A DNA stretch of 64,000 bases, from assembly GCA_001910725.1 (NCBI GenBank), contig MJGA01000018.1:1-64000 (forward strand). The letters are read 5' to 3'. The DNA is from Phanerodontia chrysosporium. Lineage: Eukaryota > Basidiomycota > Agaricomycetes > Polyporales > Phanerochaetaceae. A program made the translations under genes and the position numbers. Below the pieces are notes generated by a model. The model ran no database searches and was not told the DNA's origin. It saw only the letters and a program-made list of their open reading frames with translations. How positions within the stretch are numbered: position 1 is the stretch's first letter; each line of letters opens with the position of its first letter. Positions 55,343 through 64,000 of this stretch are shown here, in pieces.

Positions 55343-56214
55343 GTCTATGCTGTTTGTGTTGTGTGTGTGGGATACTGACTTTCCCCTGAGGCTCTTCTCG
55401 AATTTATACGTACACCGTGCTGTTTCCCTGGGAGCATTACCAACCAGCATCCTGTGAACGCGTCCGTCCGGCCACGAGCACGTCACAGCCAGAGCGTCCG
55501 GTATACCTCATGCTGGCGCAATGTGAGCTCCCAGGCGTCTCGATGAGGGAGTGCCTCGTCCACGCACGTACGACACTGGTACTCACTACGGCACCGCATA
55601 GTTCGTTGACGCTTGCATTCGGCGGATATTGCTGACTATGCATCGGCGCTCCGACATGCTGTGCATCGCGATCCTTAGGTGCGTTGCCTGTGATGCTCAA
55701 TCGCAAACTTAAACATGCAAGCGATAAAAATCGGCACCGTGGTAGTCAGCATGAAAGCTCACAAACGCGGAATGCATACGGATCTAGCCTGGGAAGGAAA
55801 GGCGGGCGAGATGCGCTCCGAAGGTCGTAGTCACTGGCAAGTCCAGCATCATGAGGCCCATGCCAATCGCGCCGTAAAACGGAGTAACAAGATAATTACG
55901 TGCAGGGTAAGCCGGAGTTCAAGTCAGCGAATCCCTCGCTGGAAGAAAGCAAACTGCGAGACGTTCGAGAATTCACCGACCGACGTGGAAATCGTCTAAG
56001 ACCCCGGATCTCTCGGCCCTTCGGTGTAAGGACCCCGGGCACTTCTCACCGTCATGATGATCGTCTGAAGGCTTGCTCAACGCTGTCGCTTGCGCTAGAC
56101 CGCTAATAGCCCGACGGTACGACATTGTGTTGATGCCTGAAGCTAAAATGTTGACAGCCCTTCTACCTCGTGTCCCACTTATCGGAATGTTCAACGTTAG
56201 TCATCTAAACGCGA
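55343..56214. other. Intergenic region between dehydrogenase 2 and gypsy family 2
   Basis: Promoter side of dehydrogenase paralog 2. No other gene was recognised. It ends with AGCTT (56215-56219), the presumed left target-site duplication of the next element. Confidence 0.4.
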
Positions 56215-56219
56215 AGCTT

Positions 56220-56555
56220 TGTTACAGTTGGGATATGGCTGTGCAAGGCTATACTGATTTATTTGATCCTCTCTTTTCTCTTACATGTTTCACCCCTCTT
56301 TCATCATGTTTCATCCCTTGATTCATTATGACTCATACTGACTGGTAGCCTATGCCTCGTTGTTCCCTCCTGGTAGCAGGCCTGGGTTAGAGTATATAAG
56401 GACTACCTCTCTGTACTCTTTTCTTCAGCTTCTCCTCTTGTACTCTCGTCTAGTTATCTATTGCTACACTTGGAGCCTGAGTCCAAGTCTTCTGTACTCG
56501 CGCTACACTTGAGGCCTGCGCTCAAGTCCTCTATACACGTATTCAGACTCTTACA
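56220..56555 (+). repeat. 5' LTR of gypsy family 2
   Basis: A 336-bp segment from TGTTACAG to TTACA bounded downstream by a primer site, with TATATAA at 56393-56399 and the primer sequence AGCTTCTCCT at 56427-56436. The 3' LTR lies outside the window, so the 5' edge is inferred from the TG start and the primer geometry. Confidence 0.75.
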
Positions 56556-56557
56556 TT

Positions 56558-56567
56558 AGGAGAAGCT
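56558..56567 (+). other. Self-primer binding site of gypsy family 2
   Basis: AGGAGAAGCT is the exact 10-nt complement of AGCTTCTCCT (56427-56436), 34 nt after the start of the TATA box, and lies 2 nt beyond the LTR end. This is the same geometry as in family 1. Confidence 0.75.
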
Positions 56568-56934
56568 CCCACACGCATCGGCTGGCCTGCCTAAGGCCCA
56601 AGCCCAGAATATCGCAGTCACCACGGACAAGCTAGCGTGCGCCAGTTGCGCACACGTATTCCACAAGAAACAGATCAAGGACAAGCACTGGGGAAAGAAC
56701 GAACGCGACAGACTTCAGTGGACCAAGTGTCAAGTACAACCGTGCCCTTGGAGGTACCTTAACGCAGCACCCGAAGACGAAATCTCTGAAGAAGATCACG
56801 AACGACCGACAGAACAGCAAATTAGCAGATTCCCCAGCATCGACGAATACGAGAGATACTCCGACGAACAGGAGGCAAGAGCACACGACGAAAGCGAAGA
56901 AACACAGTCGTCCACTGACTCCACACAATCCGAC
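56560..56934 (+). other. AUG-less open frame continuous with gag (possible N-terminal extension)
   Basis: After the TAG at 56557-56559 the gag frame is open for 125 codons up to the gag AUG and contains no ATG in any frame. The translation has a zinc-finger-like layout, CASCAHVF... and, about 30 residues on, CQVQPCPW, then an acidic region running into Gag. A CUG at 56587-56589 with G at -3 is a candidate initiator. If used, it would give an N-extended Gag. Translation is not proven. Confidence 0.45.
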
Positions 56935-58362
56935 ATGGCCACCGAAACACAGCTGGAAACCGAAACACGCCAAGAAACAAACACGATACAGAACCTCGAC
57001 GATTTACCCGTCGAACAATTACTCGCAGCAGTGGCACAACGAGTTGGGTTTCAGGGAAACCCTAATGGCATATCCGTCGCACTATTCCAACAAGCCATAA
57101 ACCAGGCCGTGAACTCGAGCGGAACATGGTTCACACACTACGGAAACCTCGGCCAAGGAAGTGGAAGCAACCCCTCAGGAGGAGGAGGAGGTAATCCTCC
57201 AGGAGGAGGAGGCAATCCGCCAGGAGGAGGAGGAGGCAATTCCCCAGGAGGAGGAGGCAACGGACCGCAACCTCCATCCAACCTCGACCAGAATGTCTTA
57301 GCAGCCTTCACAGCGGCAATACGGGCCCTCGTACCACAAGACGAACAGATGACACCCCCGGAAGAATTCACTGGAGAAGCCGAGAAGGCTCGCGACTTCG
57401 TCCACCAATGCGAGATGTACTTTAGAGCCAAAGCCTCCAAGTTCCCCACCGACGAATCTAAGATCCGCTACTTCGACTCAAGAATGAAGGACGAAGGAAA
57501 GAAGTACCCTAGACGATGGGCCACCATGCGAGAGCGAATCTACTTACTCAGTGGATTCCCCACATGGGACAAGCACAAGGCAGACTTCCTCGACACATAC
57601 CAATCACCAGATCCCAGAGCGGAAGCTATGAGCAGGCTCCATGCCATTACGCAAGGCGACAGATCCGTCCACGAATTCAATGTGGAATTCAATACCCTTC
57701 TCGCCGAAGCAGGTGTCATTAACCCCGACGCTGATGAATCCATGGCGCAACAATATGTACGCGCCCTCGATCATAAACTCGTCGACAAACTCCTCCTCGT
57801 TGTACCGGATCACGCCCCTCTATCCCTTTGGCAGAATCATGCCCTCATCATCGACAATAGAAGACGCATTGTCAAATCAATCCGGCAGCGTAAAGACCAC
57901 ACGCACTACTCCAATCATTCCACCACTTCCAACTCCAACACTACGTCCACTCCTGATCCCAATGCAATGGAGATCGACGCCATCACCACCAGGAAGACTG
58001 GAGTCAAGTGCTACAATTGTAGACGAGAAGGGCACATTGCACGAGAATGCCGAGCCCCACGCCGTAACCAAGAGCAGAACGAACAAGGCAACGGGCGTGG
58101 ACAAGGAAGGAACAACCCCGGACGAGGCGGATTCACACGCCAATTTACGTCAAACCGGGGCAACAGTCGAACCCAGATCAGGGCAACACAAGTCGAAGGA
58201 AAGGACGAAACCAACGAAGGAACCTCTAACACGAACCAAGTTGACATCAACGCCGTCATGGCCTTGTCCATGCAACAATTCGACGAACTCGCCACTCGCT
58301 ATTATTCAACGCGCTCGAAGACCAACGACAATGAGACCACGGAGACTCAGAAGGATTTTTAA
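56935..58362 (+). CDS. gag: Gypsy family 2 Gag
   Basis: A 475-residue Gag from the first AUG of the predicted transcript. A Gly/Pro-rich tract (GGGG-N-PPGGGG repeats, about 80-115) precedes the retrotransposon-gag capsid domain (about 140-300). A CCHC knuckle follows at C359-x2-C362-x4-H367-x4-C372, then an Arg/Gly/Asn-rich segment. It ends 8 nt before the AUG of the protease frame. Confidence 0.92.
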   Translation: MATETQLETETRQETNTIQNLDDLPVEQLLAAVAQRVGFQGNPNGISVALFQQAINQAVNSSGTWFTHYGNLGQGSGSNPSGGGGGNPPGGGGNPPGGGGGNSPGGGGNGPQPPSNLDQNVLAAFTAAIRALVPQDEQMTPPEEFTGEAEKARDFVHQCEMYFRAKASKFPTDESKIRYFDSRMKDEGKKYPRRWATMRERIYLLSGFPTWDKHKADFLDTYQSPDPRAEAMSRLHAITQGDRSVHEFNVEFNTLLAEAGVINPDADESMAQQYVRALDHKLVDKLLLVVPDHAPLSLWQNHALIIDNRRRIVKSIRQRKDHTHYSNHSTTSNSNTTSTPDPNAMEIDAITTRKTGVKCYNCRREGHIARECRAPRRNQEQNEQGNGRGQGRNNPGRGGFTRQFTSNRGNSRTQIRATQVEGKDETNEGTSNTNQVDINAVMALSMQQFDELATRYYSTRSKTNDNETTETQKDF

Positions 58363-58370
58363 CTAAGAGG

Positions 58371-58847
58371 ATGACGCCGGCTGTCACTCCTCAGAGATAC
58401 TCGATTCATTCTGTATTGGTGGCAGATATGCAAGCGCAATCGATAAATATTCCTGTCACCATCAGAACGAGTACAGATGCCGGAACAACCAAGGCTCTCA
58501 TCGATTCGGGCGCGCAGGGCAAGTTCATCGATCGATCTCTGGTACGAAAGCTCGGGTTACAAGAACATCCAATAGAGAAACCAATAGCAGTATACAATGT
58601 CGACGGAACACCGAACAGGATAGGGAACATCAGAAACTACGTTAACGCCGAAATGGTAATCAAGGGCAAGACCATGAAGGAACGACTTCTCGTCACCCAT
58701 CTAGGGAAACAAGAATTAATCCTTGGATTTGACTGGCTGCAAAAGCATAATCCAAGGATTAATTGGAAGACAGGCTTGATCGACTTCACCCCCGAACAAT
58801 TCTCATTGACGACGAAGCCGATCCAGAAGGACGAATCATACAAGTAG
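58371..58847 (+). CDS. Gypsy family 2 aspartic protease frame
   Basis: This frame begins with an ATG 8 nt after the gag stop, which allows termination-reinitiation. It encodes a retropepsin-like domain with the active site [10 protein letters not shown] (about residue 44) and the [13 protein letters not shown] motif typical of gypsy proteases. It stops at 58847, overlapping the -1 frame that continues into the dUTPase. A run of five C at 58789-58793 is where a -1 slip, or one missing base, would join the two frames. Confidence 0.88.
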   Translation: MTPAVTPQRYSIHSVLVADMQAQSINIPVTIRTSTDAGTTKALIDSGAQGKFIDRSLVRKLGLQEHPIEKPIAVYNVDGTPNRIGNIRNYVNAEMVIKGKTMKERLLVTHLGKQELILGFDWLQKHNPRINWKTGLIDFTPEQFSLTTKPIQKDESYK

Positions 58848-61750
58848 CCACAAAGGAAGAAGAGGCCCTTCTACGCACACATTTATTAGTTGAACGAGGT
58901 GGAGGAACACTTCCAACTAGAGGAAGTGACGAAGCAGCTGGATACGATATCTCCTCTGCCGAGTCAATCGTCATTCCACCATGGAGTCGCATGAAGGTCC
59001 GGACAGGACTAAAGATCACTCCTCCCACTGGCACGTATGCTCGCATAGCTCCAAGAAGCGGGCTAGCATCAAAGGGAATCGACGTTGCCGCAGGAGTGGT
59101 AGACCGAGATTACACAGGCGAAATCATGGTCATACTGGTCAACAACACCAAGGAACCATTCCAAGTACAACCTGGGGATAGAATTGCGCAAATAATCCTA
59201 GAAAGGATTATGCAGCCAGAGGTCAAGGAAGTCACTAACCTCACGCAAACCACCCGAGGAAACAAAGGCTTTGGATCCACTGGTTTGGGACCGTCTTTTC
59301 AACGGCTTCTACACGTCACGATAGGTGCAATACGCATGGCGACCCATCCTGAATGCCCTCCACAATTCCAAGTCACCTCATCCGACTACGTTAACCAGGA
59401 TGAAGAAGTGACAGAAGACTTCGTGCTAGCATACACACCAGGCAAGCATGAAGTATGGATTCGCGCCATTGAAACCACAACCGCACAAGCAATTCACGAC
59501 CCGTACATCAACGCAAAGGTCAATCCGGCAATGACATTAGCACAGGAGGAAGGATCGCAGAAGAAAGCAGTCTACATTCCAGACTACCTCGATGAATTCA
59601 AGGAAGTCTTCGAGAAGAAGGCAGCTGAACGCTTCCCAGAATCAAGACCATATGATCATGCCATTGACCTCAAGCCAGATTTCGTCCCCCGAGACTGCAA
59701 AGTGTACCCATTGTCGCCGTTGGAAGAGGAGAAGATGAATGAGTTTATCGATGAAAACCTACGCAAAGGGTATATCCGGCCAAGCAAGTCTCCAATGGCA
59801 TCACCATTCTTCTTCGTAGGAAAGAAGGATGGCAGTCTGCGACCATGCCAAGATTACAGATATCTAAATGAGGGGACCGTCAAGAACGTATACCCGCTAC
59901 CACTCATCTCCGAACTCCTCGACAAGATCAAAGGGTTCAAACGGTTTACAAAGATGGACCTACGATCGGGCTACAACAATGTCAGGATTAAAGATGGAGA
60001 CCAGTGGAAGGCAGCCTTCAAGACAAGTAGAGGGCTGTTTGAACCCACGGTTATGTTCTTCGGGTTGTGCAACTCACCGGCTACATTCCAGGCAATGATG
60101 AACGACATCTTCAAGGACATGCTAGGCGAAGGATGGTTACAAATCTACATGGACGACATTCTAATCTGCGGACACGACAGTCAAGACATCCAGGAAAAGA
60201 CAATTCGCGTCATAAGAAGACTCCGGGAAAACGACCTCTTCGTCAAACCTGAAAAATGCGCCTTCGACGTCGAATCGGTTGAATTTTTGGGAATGATTGT
60301 ATCATTCAATAATGTTTCAATGGACCCCGTCAAAGTCAAGGGGGTCCTAGAATGGCCAGTTCCCACTACCGTAAAGCAAGTGCGAGGATTCCTGGGCTTC
60401 GGAAATTTCTACCGAAGATTCATAGACCATTACTCTGATATTGCACGCCCACTCGTGGACCTCACAAAGAAGGACGCACCGTTCAACTGGACTACGGAAT
60501 GCCAACAAGCCTTCGATGAATTGAAAAGACGGTTTACCACGGCACCCGTCCTACTCACTCCGGACACCACTAAACCCTTCGTCATCGAATGCGACGCTTC
60601 CCTTGTGGCAACCGCAGCGGTACTACGTCAGCAAGATGAAAATGGAGAATGGCACCCCGTCGCATACCTTTCCCAATCCCTATTACCAGCGGAACGGAAC
60701 TACGAAATCTACGACAGAGAACTCTTGGCAATTATCCGCGCTCTAGAGGCATGGCGCCATTATCTACATGGAGCATACCACCCAATTCGCATCCTAACTG
60801 ATCATAAGAATCTAACTTATTTCTGTTCGCCACGACGACTTAACCGACGGCAAGCACGATGGCATCTATTCCTTTCGCAATTCAACTACACACTTCATCA
60901 TTGCCCCGGGTCTCAACTAGTTCAAGCAGACGCCATGACCCGCAATCGTTTCCCTACTCACACCGCGGACGACAACATCGATATTATTCTTCTCCCCGAC
61001 TCAGTATTTCAAACCACTCGCATTCGATCATTGCACATGGCAACTGACCTCCTCACAAGCACCGACCATTCAATCTCTCCTATGCACCACCCATTCGATG
61101 ACAACCTCCGAAGGGATATTCGACGTCTCACAGAAGACGACCCTTTTGCCAACACAGTCATTGCAGCACTAAACAGCACTCACCTCCCTTTCCCTGGGCG
61201 AACTACACGAGATGACTGGTCATTTGAAGATGGCCTCATCTTCTACCGCGATAAATGTTATGTTCCATCTGACCTTCAACTCCGACGCCAAGTAACACAC
61301 CTTTATCACGATTCCCCTATAACTGGCCATCCGGGAAGGTATAAAACAGCTGAACTCATTGACCGGGACTTTTACCGGCCAGGAATGCGCTCCTTTGTCG
61401 CTGCATACGTGCAAGGTTGCGCTACCTGCCAACAGATGAAAGTCAACACGCATCCCACGAAACCGCCGCTACAGCCGATCAAGGCCACGCACCGATCTCG
61501 CCCTTTTGCTTTCGTCACCTGTGACTTCATCACTCATCTCCCTGTGTCCCGCGGCTATTCAGCTCTGATGGTCGTGGTCGACCACGATTCTACGAAGGGG
61601 GTAATCCTTATCCCTTGCACCGAAAAAATCGATGCAATAACGACCGCCACAAACTACCATAATCAAGTTTTTCGTCGCTTCGGGATGCCAAGTGTATTCC
61701 TATCGGATAGGGGACCACAGTTCGACTCGCAAGTCATGCGGGAATTATAG
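58763..61750 (+). CDS. pol: Gypsy family 2 Pol, N-terminal part: dUTPase-RT-RNase H-IN (ends at amber stop)
   Basis: About 995 codons without a credible AUG start, in the -1 frame relative to protease. A dUTPase comes first (about 45-175 from 58763; motifs [45 protein letters not shown]). Reverse transcriptase follows with YMDD at 462-465, then RNase H (ECDAS... to TDHKNLTY) and integrase with HHCC ([11 protein letters not shown]...GCATCQQMK) and the first two catalytic Asp. The frame stops at TAG 61748-61750, where relatives normally have Trp (one base change), and then continues open. Confidence 0.9.
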   Translation: MEDRLDRLHPRTILIDDEADPEGRIIQVATKEEEALLRTHLLVERGGGTLPTRGSDEAAGYDISSAESIVIPPWSRMKVRTGLKITPPTGTYARIAPRSGLASKGIDVAAGVVDRDYTGEIMVILVNNTKEPFQVQPGDRIAQIILERIMQPEVKEVTNLTQTTRGNKGFGSTGLGPSFQRLLHVTIGAIRMATHPECPPQFQVTSSDYVNQDEEVTEDFVLAYTPGKHEVWIRAIETTTAQAIHDPYINAKVNPAMTLAQEEGSQKKAVYIPDYLDEFKEVFEKKAAERFPESRPYDHAIDLKPDFVPRDCKVYPLSPLEEEKMNEFIDENLRKGYIRPSKSPMASPFFFVGKKDGSLRPCQDYRYLNEGTVKNVYPLPLISELLDKIKGFKRFTKMDLRSGYNNVRIKDGDQWKAAFKTSRGLFEPTVMFFGLCNSPATFQAMMNDIFKDMLGEGWLQIYMDDILICGHDSQDIQEKTIRVIRRLRENDLFVKPEKCAFDVESVEFLGMIVSFNNVSMDPVKVKGVLEWPVPTTVKQVRGFLGFGNFYRRFIDHYSDIARPLVDLTKKDAPFNWTTECQQAFDELKRRFTTAPVLLTPDTTKPFVIECDASLVATAAVLRQQDENGEWHPVAYLSQSLLPAERNYEIYDRELLAIIRALEAWRHYLHGAYHPIRILTDHKNLTYFCSPRRLNRRQARWHLFLSQFNYTLHHCPGSQLVQADAMTRNRFPTHTADDNIDIILLPDSVFQTTRIRSLHMATDLLTSTDHSISPMHHPFDDNLRRDIRRLTEDDPFANTVIAALNSTHLPFPGRTTRDDWSFEDGLIFYRDKCYVPSDLQLRRQVTHLYHDSPITGHPGRYKTAELIDRDFYRPGMRSFVAAYVQGCATCQQMKVNTHPTKPPLQPIKATHRSRPFAFVTCDFITHLPVSRGYSALMVVVDHDSTKGVILIPCTEKIDAITTATNYHNQVFRRFGMPSVFLSDRGPQFDSQVMREL

Positions 61751-63592
61751 AGACTCACCGGAACAGAACAACGCCTGAGTACACCATATCACCCTCAAAC
61801 GGATGGTGAAACAGAACGCGTCAACCGCGAAATCGAATCCTACCTACGGATCTTCTGCTCCAACCACCCGCATGACTGGGCAGACTTCGTAACGAATATG
61901 GAGTTTGCCTTCAACAATAGGGAACACTCGGCGACCCACCATTCTCCCTTCTTCCTTATGTACGGTTCTCACCCAATGGCGTTACCCACACAATTCGCCA
62001 AGTCCAAAGTCCCTTCTATTCAAGAATGGTTCAGAAGGCGACAACGGGCACAAGAAGAAGCAGGAGCCGCATTAGATTATGCCACGGCACAAATGGCTAC
62101 CCGGGTCTGCCGGCATTTCCAACCTTTCAAAGAAGGTCAGAAGGTCTGGTTGGAAATGACTCATCACGACGACGGCTACCCCTTCAAGAAGCTAGCTCCC
62201 AAGAGGCACGGACCCTTCAAGATAGCCAAGGTCTTATCGCGCCTCGTGTACAAGTTGGCGCTTCCCAAAACCATGAAGATTCACCCCGTGGTACATGCTT
62301 CACTTCTATCTCCGTATCATGAAACACCGCAGCATGGGAAAAACTTCCTGAACCCCCCTCCTGACCTTATCGATGGTCACGAGGAGTACGAAGTTGAAGC
62401 CATTTTGGCGGATCGTCCCTGGGGCAACGGAAGACGTTACCTCATCAGGTGGAAAGACCAATCAACGGCGGAAAACTCATGGGAACCGGAATCTCATCTC
62501 GAGAACGCCAAGGAACTACTCGAAGAATATAAAAGCAGACACCCTAGGCTTCATGGTCAGCAGCGACCTCGCTCTACAACATCAGCCACTAGTACAACTG
62601 CCTCTACAAACCCTCCGCAATGTCGACCAACTTCTCCTCCACCTACCAGCGCATCCAGGCCCTCGCTACCCTCATGGGCAGCGACACCATCCCCATCACC
62701 AACAATGACCGACTTCTCGCCCTTAGCCAACTCCTCCCAGACGACTTCACTGACCACATTTTCACCCGCAACATCGACATCACCATCAACGACTGGCTCA
62801 ACAACAACCCCACTCCCAACGAGCGAAATGATCTCTGGAAGATCATCCTCGAATGGTGCACCAAATCCCAGCTCGCCTTCGACGACGAGGTCGAACGACG
62901 GATCGTCGCATGGGAGGCCCAAGAACGTATCCGAGAACTCATCGGATCGTCCCTCCCTGAGATCCTCCGCCTGGCCGAAGAAGACAGAAGAGGAGACGTT
63001 GACGAGGAACCCGTCCGAGAAGAACCACCCTCCGAGCCAAATGCCCAAGACCCTGACGTCCAAGAGCTCCCAGGCGAAAGCCAAGAGCCCGCAACCTCTA
63101 ACTCCGACACCCTCGTCGAAGACAGACCCTGGTACGTCGAAGGAGACTGGCACGAAGGGGTCACAGGACAACATGGAGAAAGGACCTGGAACGGCGTCAC
63201 CGTCAGGCACTTCGCCAATCATGCCTACGAAGAACAGCTCGCCGCAGAACGCGATTGGCCCCAATTTCGAGAACGCCTCAACAACATCCAGTATCACCCT
63301 GTCACCCGAGACGCACTCCGCTCCATGGCGTTCCAAGAGGGAGCGACGACTACCTGCGCGGTATTTGCAAACTACGCTCTTGCCACCATCCACGTCCAAC
63401 GCATCACCGACAACACCCGAGATGCTGTCGGTGACCTTATCCAACAGCTCCAATCCACAGCCGCTCCACGCCTCGTCCGAATGGCCCGACGAATCCGCGA
63501 TCAGCTCAACCATCTCTACGATGCTCAACGAGAGCAAGAACTTCTCGTTGCCACTCTCGCAGAACAAGACGACCACATCGTGGAAATGGTAG
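61751..63592 (+). CDS. pol: Gypsy family 2 Pol, C-terminal part: IN end and chromodomain
   Basis: Same frame as the preceding segment, separated only by the amber codon. It has the integrase glutamate region (HPQTDGETERVNREIE), the GPY/F-type module (KKLAPKRHGPFKI) and a chromodomain (62386-62550; EYEVEAILADR...YLIRWKD). Beyond about 62600 the frame stays open to 63592 but is Ser/Thr/Pro-rich and lies over ORF3 in another frame, so the true end of Pol is uncertain. Because of the stop, this part would need read-through. Confidence 0.8.
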   Translation, partial: RLTGTEQRLSTPYHPQTDGETERVNREIESYLRIFCSNHPHDWADFVTNMEFAFNNREHSATHHSPFFLMYGSHPMALPTQFAKSKVPSIQEWFRRRQRAQEEAGAALDYATAQMATRVCRHFQPFKEGQKVWLEMTHHDDGYPFKKLAPKRHGPFKIAKVLSRLVYKLALPKTMKIHPVVHASLLSPYHETPQHGKNFLNPPPDLIDGHEEYEVEAILADRPWGNGRRYLIRWKDQSTAENSWEPESHLENAKELLEEYKSRHPRLHGQQRPRSTTSATSTTASTNPPQCRPTSPPPTSASRPSLPSWAATPSPSPTMTDFSPLANSSQTTSLTTFSPATSTSPSTTGSTTTPLPTSEMISGRSSSNGAPNPSSPSTTRSNDGSSHGRPKNVSENSSDRPSLRSSAWPKKTEEETLTRNPSEKNHPPSQMPKTLTSKSSQAKAKSPQPLTPTPSSKTDPGTSKETGTKGSQDNMEKGPGTASPSGTSPIMPTKNSSPQNAIGPNFENASTTSSITLSPETHSAPWRSKRERRLPARYLQTTLLPPSTSNASPTTPEMLSVTLSNSSNPQPLHASSEWPDESAISSTISTMLNESKNFSLPLSQNKTTTSWKW

Positions 63593-63978
63593 ACGGAGTC
63601 TGGAACACGTACTTCGATCCAAACATCGGACACGTGCAATACGGCGAACGACTCCACTTTCGCTCCCAGACAGCTCATCGCACCGAACCCCTTCCTCGCC
63701 GCCCTCAGTACAACCAGAGGGTCTGGGCTCCCCTCTATCGGGAGACTCGCCCCACTCGGGGATGGTCGTTCAATGAGGTATCACCCAACAGCAACACAAA
63801 TACCCCATCTCGTCGTCAACGTCGTCGCGACCGTCGTGCTCGTGTCTCCAACGACGAACCCACCATCATTCCACCTCCGTATACACCTCGAGATACGACT
63901 CCTCATAACGCGGATGCCCCCGGCAACAGCTCCACTTTGACAGACTCCGATCTGCCTCCGGAGTGTATCACGCAGTAA
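62620..63978 (+). CDS. Gypsy family 2 ORF3, unknown protein
   Basis: A 452-residue frame starting with ATG inside the 3' end of pol (shifted -1) and ending with TAA at 63978. The product looks like a real soluble protein, with mixed helical, charged sequence and conserved-looking Trp/Asp/Glu content. There is no signal peptide or membrane segment, so it is not an envelope. Near the C-terminus it has an Arg-rich patch (about 397-408) and a PPPY motif (418-421). No family was recognised. Confidence 0.6.
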   Translation: MSTNFSSTYQRIQALATLMGSDTIPITNNDRLLALSQLLPDDFTDHIFTRNIDITINDWLNNNPTPNERNDLWKIILEWCTKSQLAFDDEVERRIVAWEAQERIRELIGSSLPEILRLAEEDRRGDVDEEPVREEPPSEPNAQDPDVQELPGESQEPATSNSDTLVEDRPWYVEGDWHEGVTGQHGERTWNGVTVRHFANHAYEEQLAAERDWPQFRERLNNIQYHPVTRDALRSMAFQEGATTTCAVFANYALATIHVQRITDNTRDAVGDLIQQLQSTAAPRLVRMARRIRDQLNHLYDAQREQELLVATLAEQDDHIVEMVDGVWNTYFDPNIGHVQYGERLHFRSQTAHRTEPLPRRPQYNQRVWAPLYRETRPTRGWSFNEVSPNSNTNTPSRRQRRRDRRARVSNDEPTIIPPPYTPRDTTPHNADAPGNSSTLTDSDLPPECITQ

Positions 63979-64000
63979 GTCGGTCTCGACGGAGCTCGAC

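Larger units (their letters stand above)
56220..64000 (+). mobile_element. Ty3/gypsy chromovirus, family 2 (3' end beyond window)
   Basis: LTR, self-primer site, AUG-less leader joined in frame to gag, gag, protease, dUTPase-RT-RNase H-IN-chromodomain, and a third frame (ORF3). It is unrelated at the nucleotide level to family 1 but follows the same plan, except that the dUTPase lies between protease and RT. Pol carries one amber stop at 61748-61750. No 3' LTR is seen before 64000. Confidence 0.92.

Noticed and set aside
62557..63678. Long minus-strand frame of 373 codons opposite ORF3 and pol
   Set aside because: It is an antisense shadow of ORF3, with no domain and no promoter signal; its openness follows from the codon composition of the plus strand.
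1..64000. tRNA, rRNA or CRISPR features
   Set aside because: No cloverleaf with matching internal promoter boxes, no rRNA-like stretch and no regularly spaced direct repeats were seen; CRISPR is not expected in a fungal genome.

Overview
The window looks like a chromosome segment of a filamentous basidiomycete, most likely an agaricomycete. The cellular genes are broken by many 45-100 nt introns with GTRNGT donors and YAG acceptors. Their products include families typical of that group: DUF6593-like proteins, a fungal seven-helix-type membrane protein and cysteine-rich secreted peptides. Genus cannot be told from the sequence alone. About 45% of the window is LTR retrotransposon.

Layout. (1) 1-9355: two head-to-tail copies of one Ty3/gypsy chromovirus on the minus strand sharing an LTR; the left copy is cut by the window edge. 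(2) 10.5-12.7 kb: an intron-rich RluA-family pseudouridine synthase gene. (3) 13.1-24.8 kb: six paralogous genes for small secreted proteins with 8 cysteines (CC-C-CCC-C-C), all on the minus strand, split 3+3 by a complete Ty1/copia element (17476-22159, target duplication GTAGT). (4) 25.7-33.7 kb: five paralogous DUF6593-like genes on the minus strand, two of each of two subfamilies plus a decayed copy. (5) 35.2-45.2 kb: housekeeping-type genes: a multipass membrane protein, a YAR1-like ankyrin protein, a coiled-coil protein, an Asp/Glu (hydantoin-type) racemase, coatomer zeta subunit, a NIF3/YqfO-like PII-fold protein and a short-chain dehydrogenase. (6) 46128-54226: a second complete copy of the gypsy element on the plus strand (target duplication CGAAT), lying between two tandem short-chain dehydrogenase paralogs. 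(7) 56220-64000: the 5' part of a different gypsy chromovirus, running off the window.

The two gypsy families share an unusual design. Both appear self-primed: the first 10-11 nt of the predicted transcript are complementary to the primer-binding site, which sits 2 nt inside the LTR. Both carry a chromodomain. Both encode a dUTPase, but in different places: after the chromodomain in family 1, between protease and reverse transcriptase in family 2. Both have a leader with no AUG in any frame (about 1.3 kb and 0.5 kb) that nevertheless contains a long open frame ahead of gag. This leader arrangement, the double dUTPase placement and the secreted-peptide cluster are the most novel-looking items.

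Several coding frames (racemase, second dehydrogenase, copia pol, gypsy leader, gypsy-2 protease/pol) are broken by exactly one missing base, each inside a homopolymer. This points to residual sequencing error as much as to true gene decay, and the breaks should be read with that in mind.
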